Positions 1 to 5,755 of a DNA stretch of 5,870 nt are shown piece after piece; position 1 is the first letter of the stretch; every line of letters begins with the position of its first letter. Position numbers and translations under genes: made by a program. Below the pieces are notes generated by a model that saw nothing but the letters and a program-made list of their open reading frames with translations, did not search any database and had not been told where the DNA came from. Origin of the DNA: Planctomycetota bacterium (GTDB lineage Bacteria > Planctomycetota > SZUA-567); assembly GCA_031270145.1 (NCBI GenBank), contig JAISYD010000158.1, positions 1 through 5,870 of the forward strand, written 5' to 3'.

Positions 1-624
1 ATCTACGGCTCGGGCAAGGGCGCCAAGACGCTGATCGGCTTTTTCGTCGGCACCGGCCTGGGCGGCGGCATTGTTTTCCACAACCAACTGGTGGTCGGCG
101 AAAATCACATGGCGGCCGAACTCGGCCATATAATCGTTCAAGAAGGCGGACGGATCTGCGGTTGCGGCCACAAGGGATGCCTGGAGGCTTACGCTTCCAA
201 GGCCGGCCTGGCCAGGCGTATCGCCTGGGAGATATTCTTCGAGGGGAAGAAAAGCGTCCTGACCCAGATGGTTCCCGACGCCAATTTCGCCACCATCAGA
301 TCGTCCCTGCTCCAGGAGGCGTATCGCAAGGGCGACGCGGTGGCGGTGGAGGCCCTGGACGAGTTGGCGCATTACCTGGGCATCGGCGTCGCCACCTACA
401 TCACGATTTTCGGCCCCGACGTCGTCGTCTTCGGCGGCGGGGTGTTCGAGGCGCTGGGCAAGGAATTGCTTCCCAAGGTCAAGGAGTCGGCGCGGCGCCG
501 GGTTTTTCCCGAAACGTCGTTCAAGGACACCCGGATTGTCATGGCCCAGCTTGGCGATCACGCGGTGGCGCTTGGCGCCATCGCCTGCGCCAGGCGCGGG
601 CTAGGCGGCAAGGAGGGGAATTGA
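1..624 (+). CDS. ROK-family sugar kinase (glucokinase-like), 5' end outside the window
   Basis: Members of the ROK family phosphorylate glucose or another hexose/amino-sugar with ATP in the cytoplasm. The open frame runs from the first base of the window, so about 110 N-terminal residues are missing, including the N-terminal ATP-binding motif and the catalytic Asp region. The visible 207 residues show the glycine-rich GTGLGGG phosphate-binding loop (visible residues 17-23). They also show ELGH (40-43) and the ROK signature with its zinc ligands His43, Cys53, Cys55 and Cys60 in CGCGHKGC. A late GPDVVVFGGGV segment is the usual C-terminal nucleotide-binding strand. The stop codon touches the nadK start with no gap, so the gene probably belongs to the same transcript. 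Family assignment is firm. The sugar cannot be told from this fragment, and glucose, N-acetylglucosamine and mannose are all possible. Confidence 0.93.
   Translation: MYGSGKGAKTLIGFFVGTGLGGGIVFHNQLVVGENHMAAELGHIIVQEGGRICGCGHKGCLEAYASKAGLARRIAWEIFFEGKKSVLTQMVPDANFATIRSSLLQEAYRKGDAVAVEALDELAHYLGIGVATYITIFGPDVVVFGGGVFEALGKELLPKVKESARRRVFPETSFKDTRIVMAQLGDHAVALGAIACARRGLGGKEGN
610..618 (+). promoter_or_regulatory. Ribosome-binding site of nadK (fixes a TTG start)
   Basis: AAGGAGGGG sits six bases before TTG at 625, inside the last codons of the ROK kinase gene. It is close to an ideal Shine-Dalgarno match. No ATG or GTG occurs in the nadK frame near its N-terminus, and the next Met is residue 111, beyond the GGDGT motif. 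This site therefore decides the TTG start. Confidence 0.8.
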
Positions 625-1467
625 TTGTCCCGCATCGTCATCGTCGCCAATCCCGACAAGCCGGACGCGCTGAGCCTGGCCGGCGAGGCCGAGCGCGAGG
701 CGGCCCGCCTTGGCTTGGACGTCCGCCTGTCGACGCGCATCGGAGAGGATCTGGCGGGGTTGGCCCCGGATTTCGCCGCCATCTTCGGAGGGGACGGCAC
801 CGTCCTGGGGGCGGTCGCCGCCCTGGGAGAAAACCCGCCGCCCATCCTCGCCTTCAATCTGGGCCGGCTCGGCTATCTGGCGGAAAACCCGCCCGACGGC
901 TTTCCGGAACTAATCCGCCGGGCCCTGGCCGGCGAACTCCGGGAAAGCGTGCGCATGCGGCTAGAGGCGAACCTGAAGTCGGCGCGCCGGCAATGGCGGC
1001 GCGCCGCCCTGAATGAATTCGTCCTGGCCTCCCGCCTTAATCGGCGGCTTTTGCCGTTGTCGGCCTGGGTGGACGGCGAGGAGCTCATGAACATACGGGG
1101 CGACGGGATCGTCGTCGCCACCCCCACCGGCTCGACCGCCTATGCCCTGGCGGCCGGCGGCCCGGTGGCCAGCCCGGAACTCTCGGCCATAATCCTCGCC
1201 CCCATCTGCCCCCACCAGCTCGCCAACCGCTCCCTGGTGCTGGATCCGGCGGAAATGGTGAGCCTGCGGCATTTCAGCGACCGGCCGGTGGGGCTCCTGG
1301 CCGACGGCCTCCCCTGCCTGGAAATGGAGGGCGAGGAAACGCTGGAAGTGCGGACTTCGGCTTCCCGGATCCGTTTCCTTTCCGCCGCCGCCGGCCGGTA
1401 TAAGCTGCTGCGGGAAAAATTGGGCTGGGGCTGGAAGGCCGACTCCGGCCGCGGAGAAAGGCGCTAG
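625..1467 (+). CDS. nadK: NAD kinase
   Basis: NAD kinase phosphorylates the 2'-OH of the NAD adenosine ribose to give NADP, the only route to NADP in most bacteria. It is cytoplasmic. The 280-residue product has the usual family length and motif order. GGDGT (residues 55-59, with active-site Asp57) is followed by NLGRLGYL (78-85), the NE pair (130-131), the glycine-rich GDGIVVATPTGSTAY block (159-173) and PICPHQLANRSLV, the C-terminal NAD-binding part. An ADG near residue 230 matches the conserved C-terminal Asp-Gly. The TTG start is supported by AAGGAGGGG six bases upstream and abuts the ROK kinase stop. Two bases separate the stop from nadC, which makes the NAD precursor, so two NAD(P) genes are adjacent. 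The C-terminal tail is rich in Arg/Lys and outside the conserved fold. Assignment is secure. Confidence 0.97.
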   Translation: MSRIVIVANPDKPDALSLAGEAEREAARLGLDVRLSTRIGEDLAGLAPDFAAIFGGDGTVLGAVAALGENPPPILAFNLGRLGYLAENPPDGFPELIRRALAGELRESVRMRLEANLKSARRQWRRAALNEFVLASRLNRRLLPLSAWVDGEELMNIRGDGIVVATPTGSTAYALAAGGPVASPELSAIILAPICPHQLANRSLVLDPAEMVSLRHFSDRPVGLLADGLPCLEMEGEETLEVRTSASRIRFLSAAAGRYKLLREKLGWGWKADSGRGERR

Positions 1468-1469
1468 CC

Positions 1470-2384
1470 ATGGACAAGACCCCGCCGGCCACGCCGGAAT
1501 GGCGGCAATGGGAACAGGTGAACCGGCTCCTCGATCTCGCCATCGACGAGGATGTCGGGACTGGCGACGTCACAACCCAGGCCCTGTTCCCCGGTTCCGG
1601 CCAATCCGGCGGGCGTTTCCGGGCCAGGGCGCCGGGGATTATGGCCGGCGGCGAGGTGGCGCGGCGCCTCTTCGCCCGGCTGGGGGAAAGATACGCCGGC
1701 GACGCCGGAGCGGCGCGGATCGGGATATTGCGCCAGGACGGAGAGCGCTTCTCCCCCGGCGACGACCTGCTTGAAATACTGGGAGACACCGCGATTATCC
1801 TCATGGGCGAGCGGATAGCGCTGAATCTGCTCCAGCGCCTGTGCGCCGTGGCTTCCCTGACCCGCCGCTTCGTCGATCTCGCGGCCGGAACCGGGGCGAA
1901 GATTTACGACACGCGCAAAACCCTTCCCGGACACCGGGCCCTTGACAAGTTGGCGGTGCGGGCCGGCGGCGGCCACAACCACCGCCAGGGCCTTTACGAC
2001 ATGGTCCTGATCAAGGACAACCATCTGGCCGCCTTTGGCGGGCCAGCCAAGGCCGTCCGGGCGGCGCGGAAAAAAACGCCTCTGCCAGTAATGGTGGAGG
2101 TGGACTCCCTGGAGCAACTGGCGGAGGCGCTGACGGCCGAGCCTGACTACGTCCTGCTTGACAACATGATGCCTGGAACCCTGGCCGAGGCGGTGGAGCT
2201 GACGAATCGGCTCTGTTCCGGACAGGGCTGGCGGCGGCCGGAACTGGAGGCGTCCGGCGGCATCAACTTGACCACGGCGGCGGCGGTGGCCGGAAGCGGG
2301 GTCGAACGCATCTCGGTGGGGGCGATAACCCATGGAGCCGGCTCAATCGACATCGGGCTGGATTTCGATCCGGAGGCGTCGTGA
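1470..2384 (+). CDS. nadC: Nicotinate-nucleotide pyrophosphorylase (quinolinate phosphoribosyltransferase)
   Basis: NadC condenses quinolinate with PRPP, releasing CO2 and pyrophosphate, to give nicotinate mononucleotide in de novo NAD synthesis. The product is 304 residues, normal for the family. Hallmarks in order: EDVGTGDVTT (27-36) at the N-terminus, LLQRL (120-124), DTRKTLPG (147-154) with substrate-binding Arg149 and Lys150, GGGHNHRQGLYD (166-177) and IKDNH (181-185). These are followed by Glu210 and Asp212 in VEVD, LLDNM (229-233, Asp231), EASGGI (260-265) and the phosphate-binding SVGAITHGAGSID end (282-294). All expected active-site positions are present. Small departures are LCAVAS where SGIAT is common and AITHGA where ALTHSA is common. 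The ATG at 1470 lies about nine bases after GGAGAA. The gene starts two bases after nadK and ends three before plsY. The quinolinate-producing genes nadA and nadB are not in the window. Confidence 0.97.
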   Translation: MDKTPPATPEWRQWEQVNRLLDLAIDEDVGTGDVTTQALFPGSGQSGGRFRARAPGIMAGGEVARRLFARLGERYAGDAGAARIGILRQDGERFSPGDDLLEILGDTAIILMGERIALNLLQRLCAVASLTRRFVDLAAGTGAKIYDTRKTLPGHRALDKLAVRAGGGHNHRQGLYDMVLIKDNHLAAFGGPAKAVRAARKKTPLPVMVEVDSLEQLAEALTAEPDYVLLDNMMPGTLAEAVELTNRLCSGQGWRRPELEASGGINLTTAAAVAGSGVERISVGAITHGAGSIDIGLDFDPEAS

Positions 2385-2387
2385 CCC

Positions 2388-3038
2388 ATGGCGCTTGCCC
2401 TCTTTTCCTATCTCGCCGGATCGATCCCCTTCGGCCTGCTTATCGGTTGGCTGGCCGGGCGGGACGTGCGCCGGGACGGCTCGCACAACATCGGCGCCAG
2501 CAATGTGTTCCGCCTCTGCGGCTGGCGCTGCGGCCTTGCCACCTTTTTCCTGGATTTCCTCAAGGGTTTGGCGCCGGTGATCTGGCTGGTCCCCTGGTTG
2601 GGAAACGCCATGTCCCCGCCCTTCCCCGGCATTTTAGCCGCTTTCGCCGCCGTCCTCGGGCACAACTTCCCGGTCTGGCTGCGTTTCCGGGGCGGTAAGG
2701 GGGTCGCGACTTCCGCCGGGGGGGTGGCCGGCTTGATGCCCTTGCCGTTCATGGTCGCCTTTGCCGCCTTTTTCGCCGTGGTGGCTGTCTGGCGCTATAC
2801 CTCGCTTGGCTCAATGCTGGCCAGTCTGGTCCTGGCCCTGGCGACTTTTTTCCTCCTACCCGATCCGCTGGGGGAAAATTTGCCCCTTTTTCTGCTGACC
2901 CCGGCCCTCTCGGTCTTGATATTCGTCCGCCACCGGCATAATATTTCCCGCATCCTCGCCGGAACCGAGAACCGCTTCCCGCCCCCGAGAAAAAACGCGG
3001 AAACCGACCGGGAGGACGGCCAACCGGGAGGCGGATAA
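2388..3038 (+). CDS. plsY: Acyl-phosphate:glycerol-3-phosphate acyltransferase
   Basis: PlsY is an integral inner-membrane enzyme that transfers the acyl group from acyl-phosphate (made by PlsX) to glycerol-3-phosphate. It gives lysophosphatidic acid, the first step of phospholipid synthesis. The 216-residue product is mostly hydrophobic with several membrane spans (roughly 2-23, 46-70, 80-98, 114-135, 138-157, 165-180). It carries the three PlsY cytoplasmic motifs. The first is GRDVRRDGSHNIGASN (24-39), the second GHNFPVWLRFRGGKGVATSAG (91-111), whose GGKG loop is at 102-105, and the third RHRHNISRILAGTEN (181-195). The first motif has His33 where the best known members have Gly in GSGNIGATN. 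A hydrophilic Pro/Arg/Asp/Gly tail of about 20 residues follows motif three. GGAGG at 2372-2376 precedes the ATG by 11 bases, a slightly long spacing. The stop touches the folK start. The identity is secure. Confidence 0.96.
   Translation: MALALFSYLAGSIPFGLLIGWLAGRDVRRDGSHNIGASNVFRLCGWRCGLATFFLDFLKGLAPVIWLVPWLGNAMSPPFPGILAAFAAVLGHNFPVWLRFRGGKGVATSAGGVAGLMPLPFMVAFAAFFAVVAVWRYTSLGSMLASLVLALATFFLLPDPLGENLPLFLLTPALSVLIFVRHRHNISRILAGTENRFPPPRKNAETDREDGQPGGG
3026..3031 (+). promoter_or_regulatory. Ribosome-binding site of folK
   Basis: GGGAGG lies seven bases before ATG 3039, within the final plsY codons. The next in-frame ATG, at 3054, has only a weak AGG upstream. This favours 3039, where the folK start codon directly follows the plsY TAA. 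Confidence 0.65.
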
Positions 3039-3575
3039 ATGTCCAGGTTGACCATGGCGCATGAAAAACGCCCGGCGCTGGCGTTGCTGGGTCTTGGCTC
3101 GAATATTGGGGACCGCGCCGCCAATCTGCGGGCGGCCCTGGCCGGGATTGCCGCCTTTCCGGACTGCCGGTTGCTCAAGGCGGCGGGCATTTTCCAGACC
3201 CGACCGGTGGGCGGGGCGCCTGGCCAGGATGATTTTTACAATACCGGCTGTCAGGTGGAAACCCGCCTGCCGCCCCGGGAACTTCTTGCCAACGCCCAGC
3301 GTTTGGAAAGAGAACTGGGACGGCGGCGCGAAAGCGAAGCCGCGCCTTGGGGACCGCGTACGCTCGACATCGACATCCTGCTCTGGGAGGATTTGATTCT
3401 GGATGAGCCGGATTTGACGTTGCCGCATCCCCGCCTGGAGGAGAGGGCCTTCGCCCTGGCGCCGCTGGCCGAGCTGGCCCCGGACGCGGTTCATCCCGCC
3501 TCGAGGTTGACGGTTTTGGAACTTTTGGAAAGGTTGGGGAATAATAATGAAATCGTATGCCGCCTACCTCTTTGA
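3039..3575 (+). CDS. folK: 6-hydroxymethyl-7,8-dihydropterin pyrophosphokinase (HPPK)
   Basis: FolK transfers pyrophosphate from ATP to 6-hydroxymethyl-7,8-dihydropterin, preparing the pterin for condensation with p-aminobenzoate by FolP in folate synthesis. The 178-residue cytoplasmic protein is close to the usual 160-180. It opens with LGLGSNIGD (17-25) and continues with FQTRPVG (52-58) and DDFYNTGCQVET (64-75), which correspond to the pterin-binding face. The HPPK signature GPRTLDIDILL (105-115) holds the two magnesium-binding aspartates Asp110 and Asp112. PHPRLEERAF (129-138) is also present. The GGGAGG site at 3026-3031 selects ATG 3039 over ATG 3054. The last nine codons and the stop overlap the next gene in another frame. 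No folP, folB or folE is visible, so this is a stand-alone folK within a mixed cofactor cluster. Assignment is secure. Confidence 0.96.
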   Translation: MSRLTMAHEKRPALALLGLGSNIGDRAANLRAALAGIAAFPDCRLLKAAGIFQTRPVGGAPGQDDFYNTGCQVETRLPPRELLANAQRLERELGRRRESEAAPWGPRTLDIDILLWEDLILDEPDLTLPHPRLEERAFALAPLAELAPDAVHPASRLTVLELLERLGNNNEIVCRLPL

Positions 3576-4227
3576 CGCCGACGGCACCATCATAAACACC
3601 CGCGAGCTGATCTACCGCTCCTTTATGCGGATGGGGGAGGAGATGGAAGCGGAAATGCCGGATCGGCCCTTCATCGAGGCCACCGTCGGCCTGCCGATTG
3701 AGGTTCAGGTCCCGATTCTGCTGGGACAAGGCAGGGGGAAGGGATATTACGCCAGAGCCGAAAACGCCTATCGCGCCTACATGATGGAGGTTTACCGGGA
3801 TTTCCTTGCTGTTTTCCCCGGCGTCCGGGAGGGATTGGCCAAATTGGCGGCGGCGGGGCGAAAGCTGGCCGTGGTCACTTCGCGCGGCCGGCAAAGCCTC
3901 GACATATTCCTTGACGCCCTGGACATCAACCGCTATTTTTCCCGCAAGATCACTCCGGAGGACACGGAAAGGAGCAAGCCGGACCCCCAGCCGGCCGAGC
4001 TCGCCATGCGCCTGCTAGAAGCCAAAGCCGAGGATACCGTCTTTGTGGGCGATGCCGAATACGACATCCGTTGCGGCAAAGCGGCCGGGACCGACACCAT
4101 ACTGGCGGCCTGGGGCGGCATGGATCCGGCCAATTGGCCGGTGCGGCCGGATTTCATCGCCTCCAACTTCTCCGACATCCTTCCCGATGGCGCCGGTTGC
4201 GAGGGAGAACCTCATGCGGATTATTGA
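3547..4227 (+). CDS. HAD-superfamily phosphatase (phosphoglycolate phosphatase-like), substrate unknown
   Basis: This 226-residue protein has the complete catalytic set of a haloacid-dehalogenase phosphohydrolase. Motif I is FDADGT (nucleophile Asp10 and acid/base Asp12). Motif II is VVTSRG (Thr111, Ser112), motif III SKPDP (Lys144) and motif IV FVGDAEYDI (Asp169, Asp173). The helical insert between motifs I and II (about 17-90) is the C1 cap found in Gph/PpaX-type enzymes, followed by FPGVREGLAKL. It should therefore hydrolyse a small phosphomonoester in the cytoplasm. The ATG at 3547 follows GGGGA by six bases and puts motif I where expected, eight residues in. The gene starts 29 bases before the end of folK and overlaps panC by 14 bases, so translation is probably coupled to both. 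The substrate cannot be read from sequence: phosphoglycolate, a nucleotide, pyrophosphate or a pterin phosphate are all possible. Confidence 0.9.
   Translation: MKSYAAYLFDADGTIINTRELIYRSFMRMGEEMEAEMPDRPFIEATVGLPIEVQVPILLGQGRGKGYYARAENAYRAYMMEVYRDFLAVFPGVREGLAKLAAAGRKLAVVTSRGRQSLDIFLDALDINRYFSRKITPEDTERSKPDPQPAELAMRLLEAKAEDTVFVGDAEYDIRCGKAAGTDTILAAWGGMDPANWPVRPDFIASNFSDILPDGAGCEGEPHADY
4201..4207 (+). promoter_or_regulatory. Ribosome-binding site of panC
   Basis: GAGGGAG lies six bases before ATG 4214, inside the C-terminal codons of the HAD gene. The panC frame stays open upstream to an ATG at 4043. This site and the position of the family N-terminus place the real start at 4214. Confidence 0.65.
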
Positions 4228-5080
4228 AAACCTTGAAGAAATGCGGGAAACCGCCGGGGAGTTGGCGATCGGCGGGCAGTCCAGCGGATTGGTCCCCACC
4301 ATGGGCGCCCTGCACGATGGGCACGCATCGCTGCTGCGCCGGAGCGCCGCGGAAAACGACGTCAACATCATTTCCATTTTCGTCAATCCCGCCCAATTCA
4401 TGCCGGGGGAGGATTACGAAAGCTATCCCCGCACCTGGGACGCCGATCTGGAGGCGGCGGAGGCCGCCGGCGTCGACATCGTCTTCCATCCCTCGGCGGA
4501 GGACATGTATCCGCCCCGCGCGCAAACCTCGGTGGTTGTGCATGCCCTGACCCGCGGGCTGTGCGGCATGAGCCGGGGACAGGGGCATTTCCGGGGAGTG
4601 ACGACGGTGGTGGCCAAGCTGTTCAACCTGGTCCGGCCCACCCGCGCCTATTTCGGCCAGAAGGACGCCCAGCAGGCGGTGGTGATCCAGCGCATGGTCA
4701 TCGATCTCAACTTCCCGGTTGAAATAATTGTCTGCCCCATTGTCAGGGAGGCCGACGGGCTCGCCCTGTCCAGCCGCAACCGCAACCTCCCGCCAGAGCA
4801 TCGCCAACGGGCCCTGGCCCTGCGGGAGGCGTTGACGTTGGGAAGAAAACTCGTCCGCGGGGGCGAGACCGACGTGTCCGCCCTGACCTACGCCATGGGG
4901 CAGCATATTTTGCGGGACAACGATATTGAGCTCGACTACCTGGAGATCGTCTCCCCGGAAACATTGGAGGCGGTGGACAAGCTGGACGATTTGGCGCTCA
5001 TCGCCGGCGCGGTCAAGATCGGCGGGGTCCGCCTGATCGACAACATACTGGTCGGCCCGACTGGTCCATGGGAAGACTGA
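4214..5080 (+). CDS. panC: Pantothenate synthetase (pantoate--beta-alanine ligase)
   Basis: PanC joins pantoate and beta-alanine, with ATP going to AMP and pyrophosphate, through a pantoyl-adenylate, the last step of pantothenate (vitamin B5, CoA precursor) synthesis. The product from ATG 4214 is 288 residues, typical for the family. Seen in order: VPTMGALHDGH (27-37) with the HIGH-like nucleotide motif His34-x-Gly-His37, FVNPAQF (56-62), GHFRGVTTVVAKLFN (124-138), YFGQKDAQQ (146-154, Lys150 and Asp151) and READGLALSSRN (178-189), the KMSKS-like ATP loop. The motif usually written CGxxRPGHF reads CGMSRGQGHF (117-126), with two residues in place of the proline. The frame extends upstream to 4043, but that stretch lies inside the HAD gene and resembles nothing in PanC. 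The start overlaps the HAD gene by 14 bases, and the TGA shares a base with the next ATG. No panB or panD is visible. Confidence 0.96.
   Translation: MRIIENLEEMRETAGELAIGGQSSGLVPTMGALHDGHASLLRRSAAENDVNIISIFVNPAQFMPGEDYESYPRTWDADLEAAEAAGVDIVFHPSAEDMYPPRAQTSVVVHALTRGLCGMSRGQGHFRGVTTVVAKLFNLVRPTRAYFGQKDAQQAVVIQRMVIDLNFPVEIIVCPIVREADGLALSSRNRNLPPEHRQRALALREALTLGRKLVRGGETDVSALTYAMGQHILRDNDIELDYLEIVSPETLEAVDKLDDLALIAGAVKIGGVRLIDNILVGPTGPWED
5070..5076 (+). promoter_or_regulatory. Ribosome-binding site of the flavin-reductase gene
   Basis: GGGAAGA lies three bases before ATG 5080 (the GGGAAG core is four bases away). The upstream in-frame ATG at 5068 would have only weak pairing ahead of it (CTGGTCC). 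The TGATG overlap with panC also favours 5080. The spacing is somewhat short, so 5068 is not excluded. Confidence 0.45.
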
Positions 5081-5691
5081 TGCCGACCGGAAAGAACGCC
5101 TGGAAACCGGGCAACCTGGTAATGCCGGCGCCGGCGGCCCTGGTGAGTTGCCAGGCGCCAGGCGAAGCGCCGAACCTGCTTGCCGTGGCCTGGTGCGGCA
5201 ACGTCAATTCCACGCCTCCCATGCTGTCGGTATCCCTGCGGCCCAGCCGCCTCTCCCACGGCGTCATCGCCCAAACCGGCGAATTCGTCCTGAACATCCC
5301 CTCCCGCCGCTTGGCCAGGCAAGTCGACCTGTGCGGCGTGATCTCGGGCCGGGACGGCGACAAATTCGCCGCCGCCGGCCTGACCCCGTTGCCGATTGGC
5401 GGAGTTTCCTGCCCCGGGGTGGCGGAATGCCCCGTCAACCTCCCTTGCCGGGTGACGCAAAGGATTCCCCTGGGTTCGCACGACCTGTTCCTGGCGCGGA
5501 TCGGGGAAGTGATGGTGGACGCCGATCTGCTGGATCGCGGCGGCCGTTTCCGGCTTGAGGCGGCGGATCTGCTCTGTTACGCCCACAGTTTTTATTTCGC
5601 CCTGGGCCAAAGATTGGGCCGCTTCGGCTGGTCGGTGCGCAAAAAACCGGCCAAAAGGCTTTCCCGGGAGAAAAGGGCGAGAAAGGGATAA
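5080..5691 (+). CDS. Flavin reductase-like / flavoredoxin-type FMN-binding protein
   Basis: The 203-residue product matches the flavin-reductase-like family (DIM6/NTAB, flavoredoxin type) that binds FMN in a split-barrel fold. Members reduce flavin with NAD(P)H or carry electrons. Seen from start to end: PAPAALVSC (15-23), a short link, then NLLAVAWCGNVNSTPPMLSVSLRPSR, which forms the FMN phosphate and ring site. GEFVLNIPS follows, then DLCGVISGRDGDKF, VAECPVNLPC and GSHDLFLARIGEV with VDADLL, and a late YFALGQRLGRFGWSVRKK end. This order is typical of flavoredoxin-like proteins of anaerobes. The final 16 residues are highly basic (KKPAKRLSREKRARKG), a possible nucleic-acid or membrane contact or just an unconstrained tail. 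ATG 5080 overlaps the panC stop by one base. ATG 5068, four codons earlier in frame, is the alternative. The electron partner is unknown. Confidence 0.9.
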   Translation: MPTGKNAWKPGNLVMPAPAALVSCQAPGEAPNLLAVAWCGNVNSTPPMLSVSLRPSRLSHGVIAQTGEFVLNIPSRRLARQVDLCGVISGRDGDKFAAAGLTPLPIGGVSCPGVAECPVNLPCRVTQRIPLGSHDLFLARIGEVMVDADLLDRGGRFRLEAADLLCYAHSFYFALGQRLGRFGWSVRKKPAKRLSREKRARKG

Positions 5692-5755
5692 GCGCGTCGC
5701 GAATCTGCTTGACGCTCACCGCGTACCGGGAAGCCAACTCCGTAATTCGACGCCT
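5690..5755 (-). pseudogene. Possible remnant of a helix-turn-helix coding sequence
   Basis: Read on the minus strand, this short stretch gives RRR followed by ITELASRYAVSVKQIRDAL. The pattern is like the helix-turn-helix of transcription activators, resolvases and transposases (LAxxYxVSVxxIR). It coincides almost exactly with the spacer between the flavin-reductase stop and the PAS frame. No start codon precedes it, no stop follows promptly, and the reading continues into antisense of the flanking genes. If real it is a fragment only. About 20 residues is short enough for chance, and confidence is low. Confidence 0.22.

Noticed and set aside
162..1016. Open frame of 284 residues on the + strand overlapping the ROK kinase and nadK
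   Set aside because: The translation is Arg/Gly/Pro-rich with no recognisable motif and crosses two well-identified genes. It is a typical GC-rich out-of-frame shadow.
1464..2333. Antisense frame of 289 residues opposite nadC
   Set aside because: nadC has every family motif in its own frame. The antisense product is His/Gly/Arg-rich low-complexity sequence without a domain, as expected from codon bias on the other strand.
3175..3894. Minus-strand frame of 239 residues across folK and the HAD gene
   Set aside because: It is opposite two confidently identified genes, has no motif or plausible ribosome-binding site, and its composition is shadow-like.
4043..4213. Upstream extension of panC to an in-frame ATG
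   Set aside because: The extra 57 residues lie within the HAD gene's motif IV region, do not resemble PanC, and would give a protein longer than the family. A good ribosome-binding site selects 4214.
4154..4906. Minus-strand frame of 250 residues opposite panC
   Set aside because: The sequence is His/Gly/Gln-rich without a domain, and the sense strand carries complete panC motifs.
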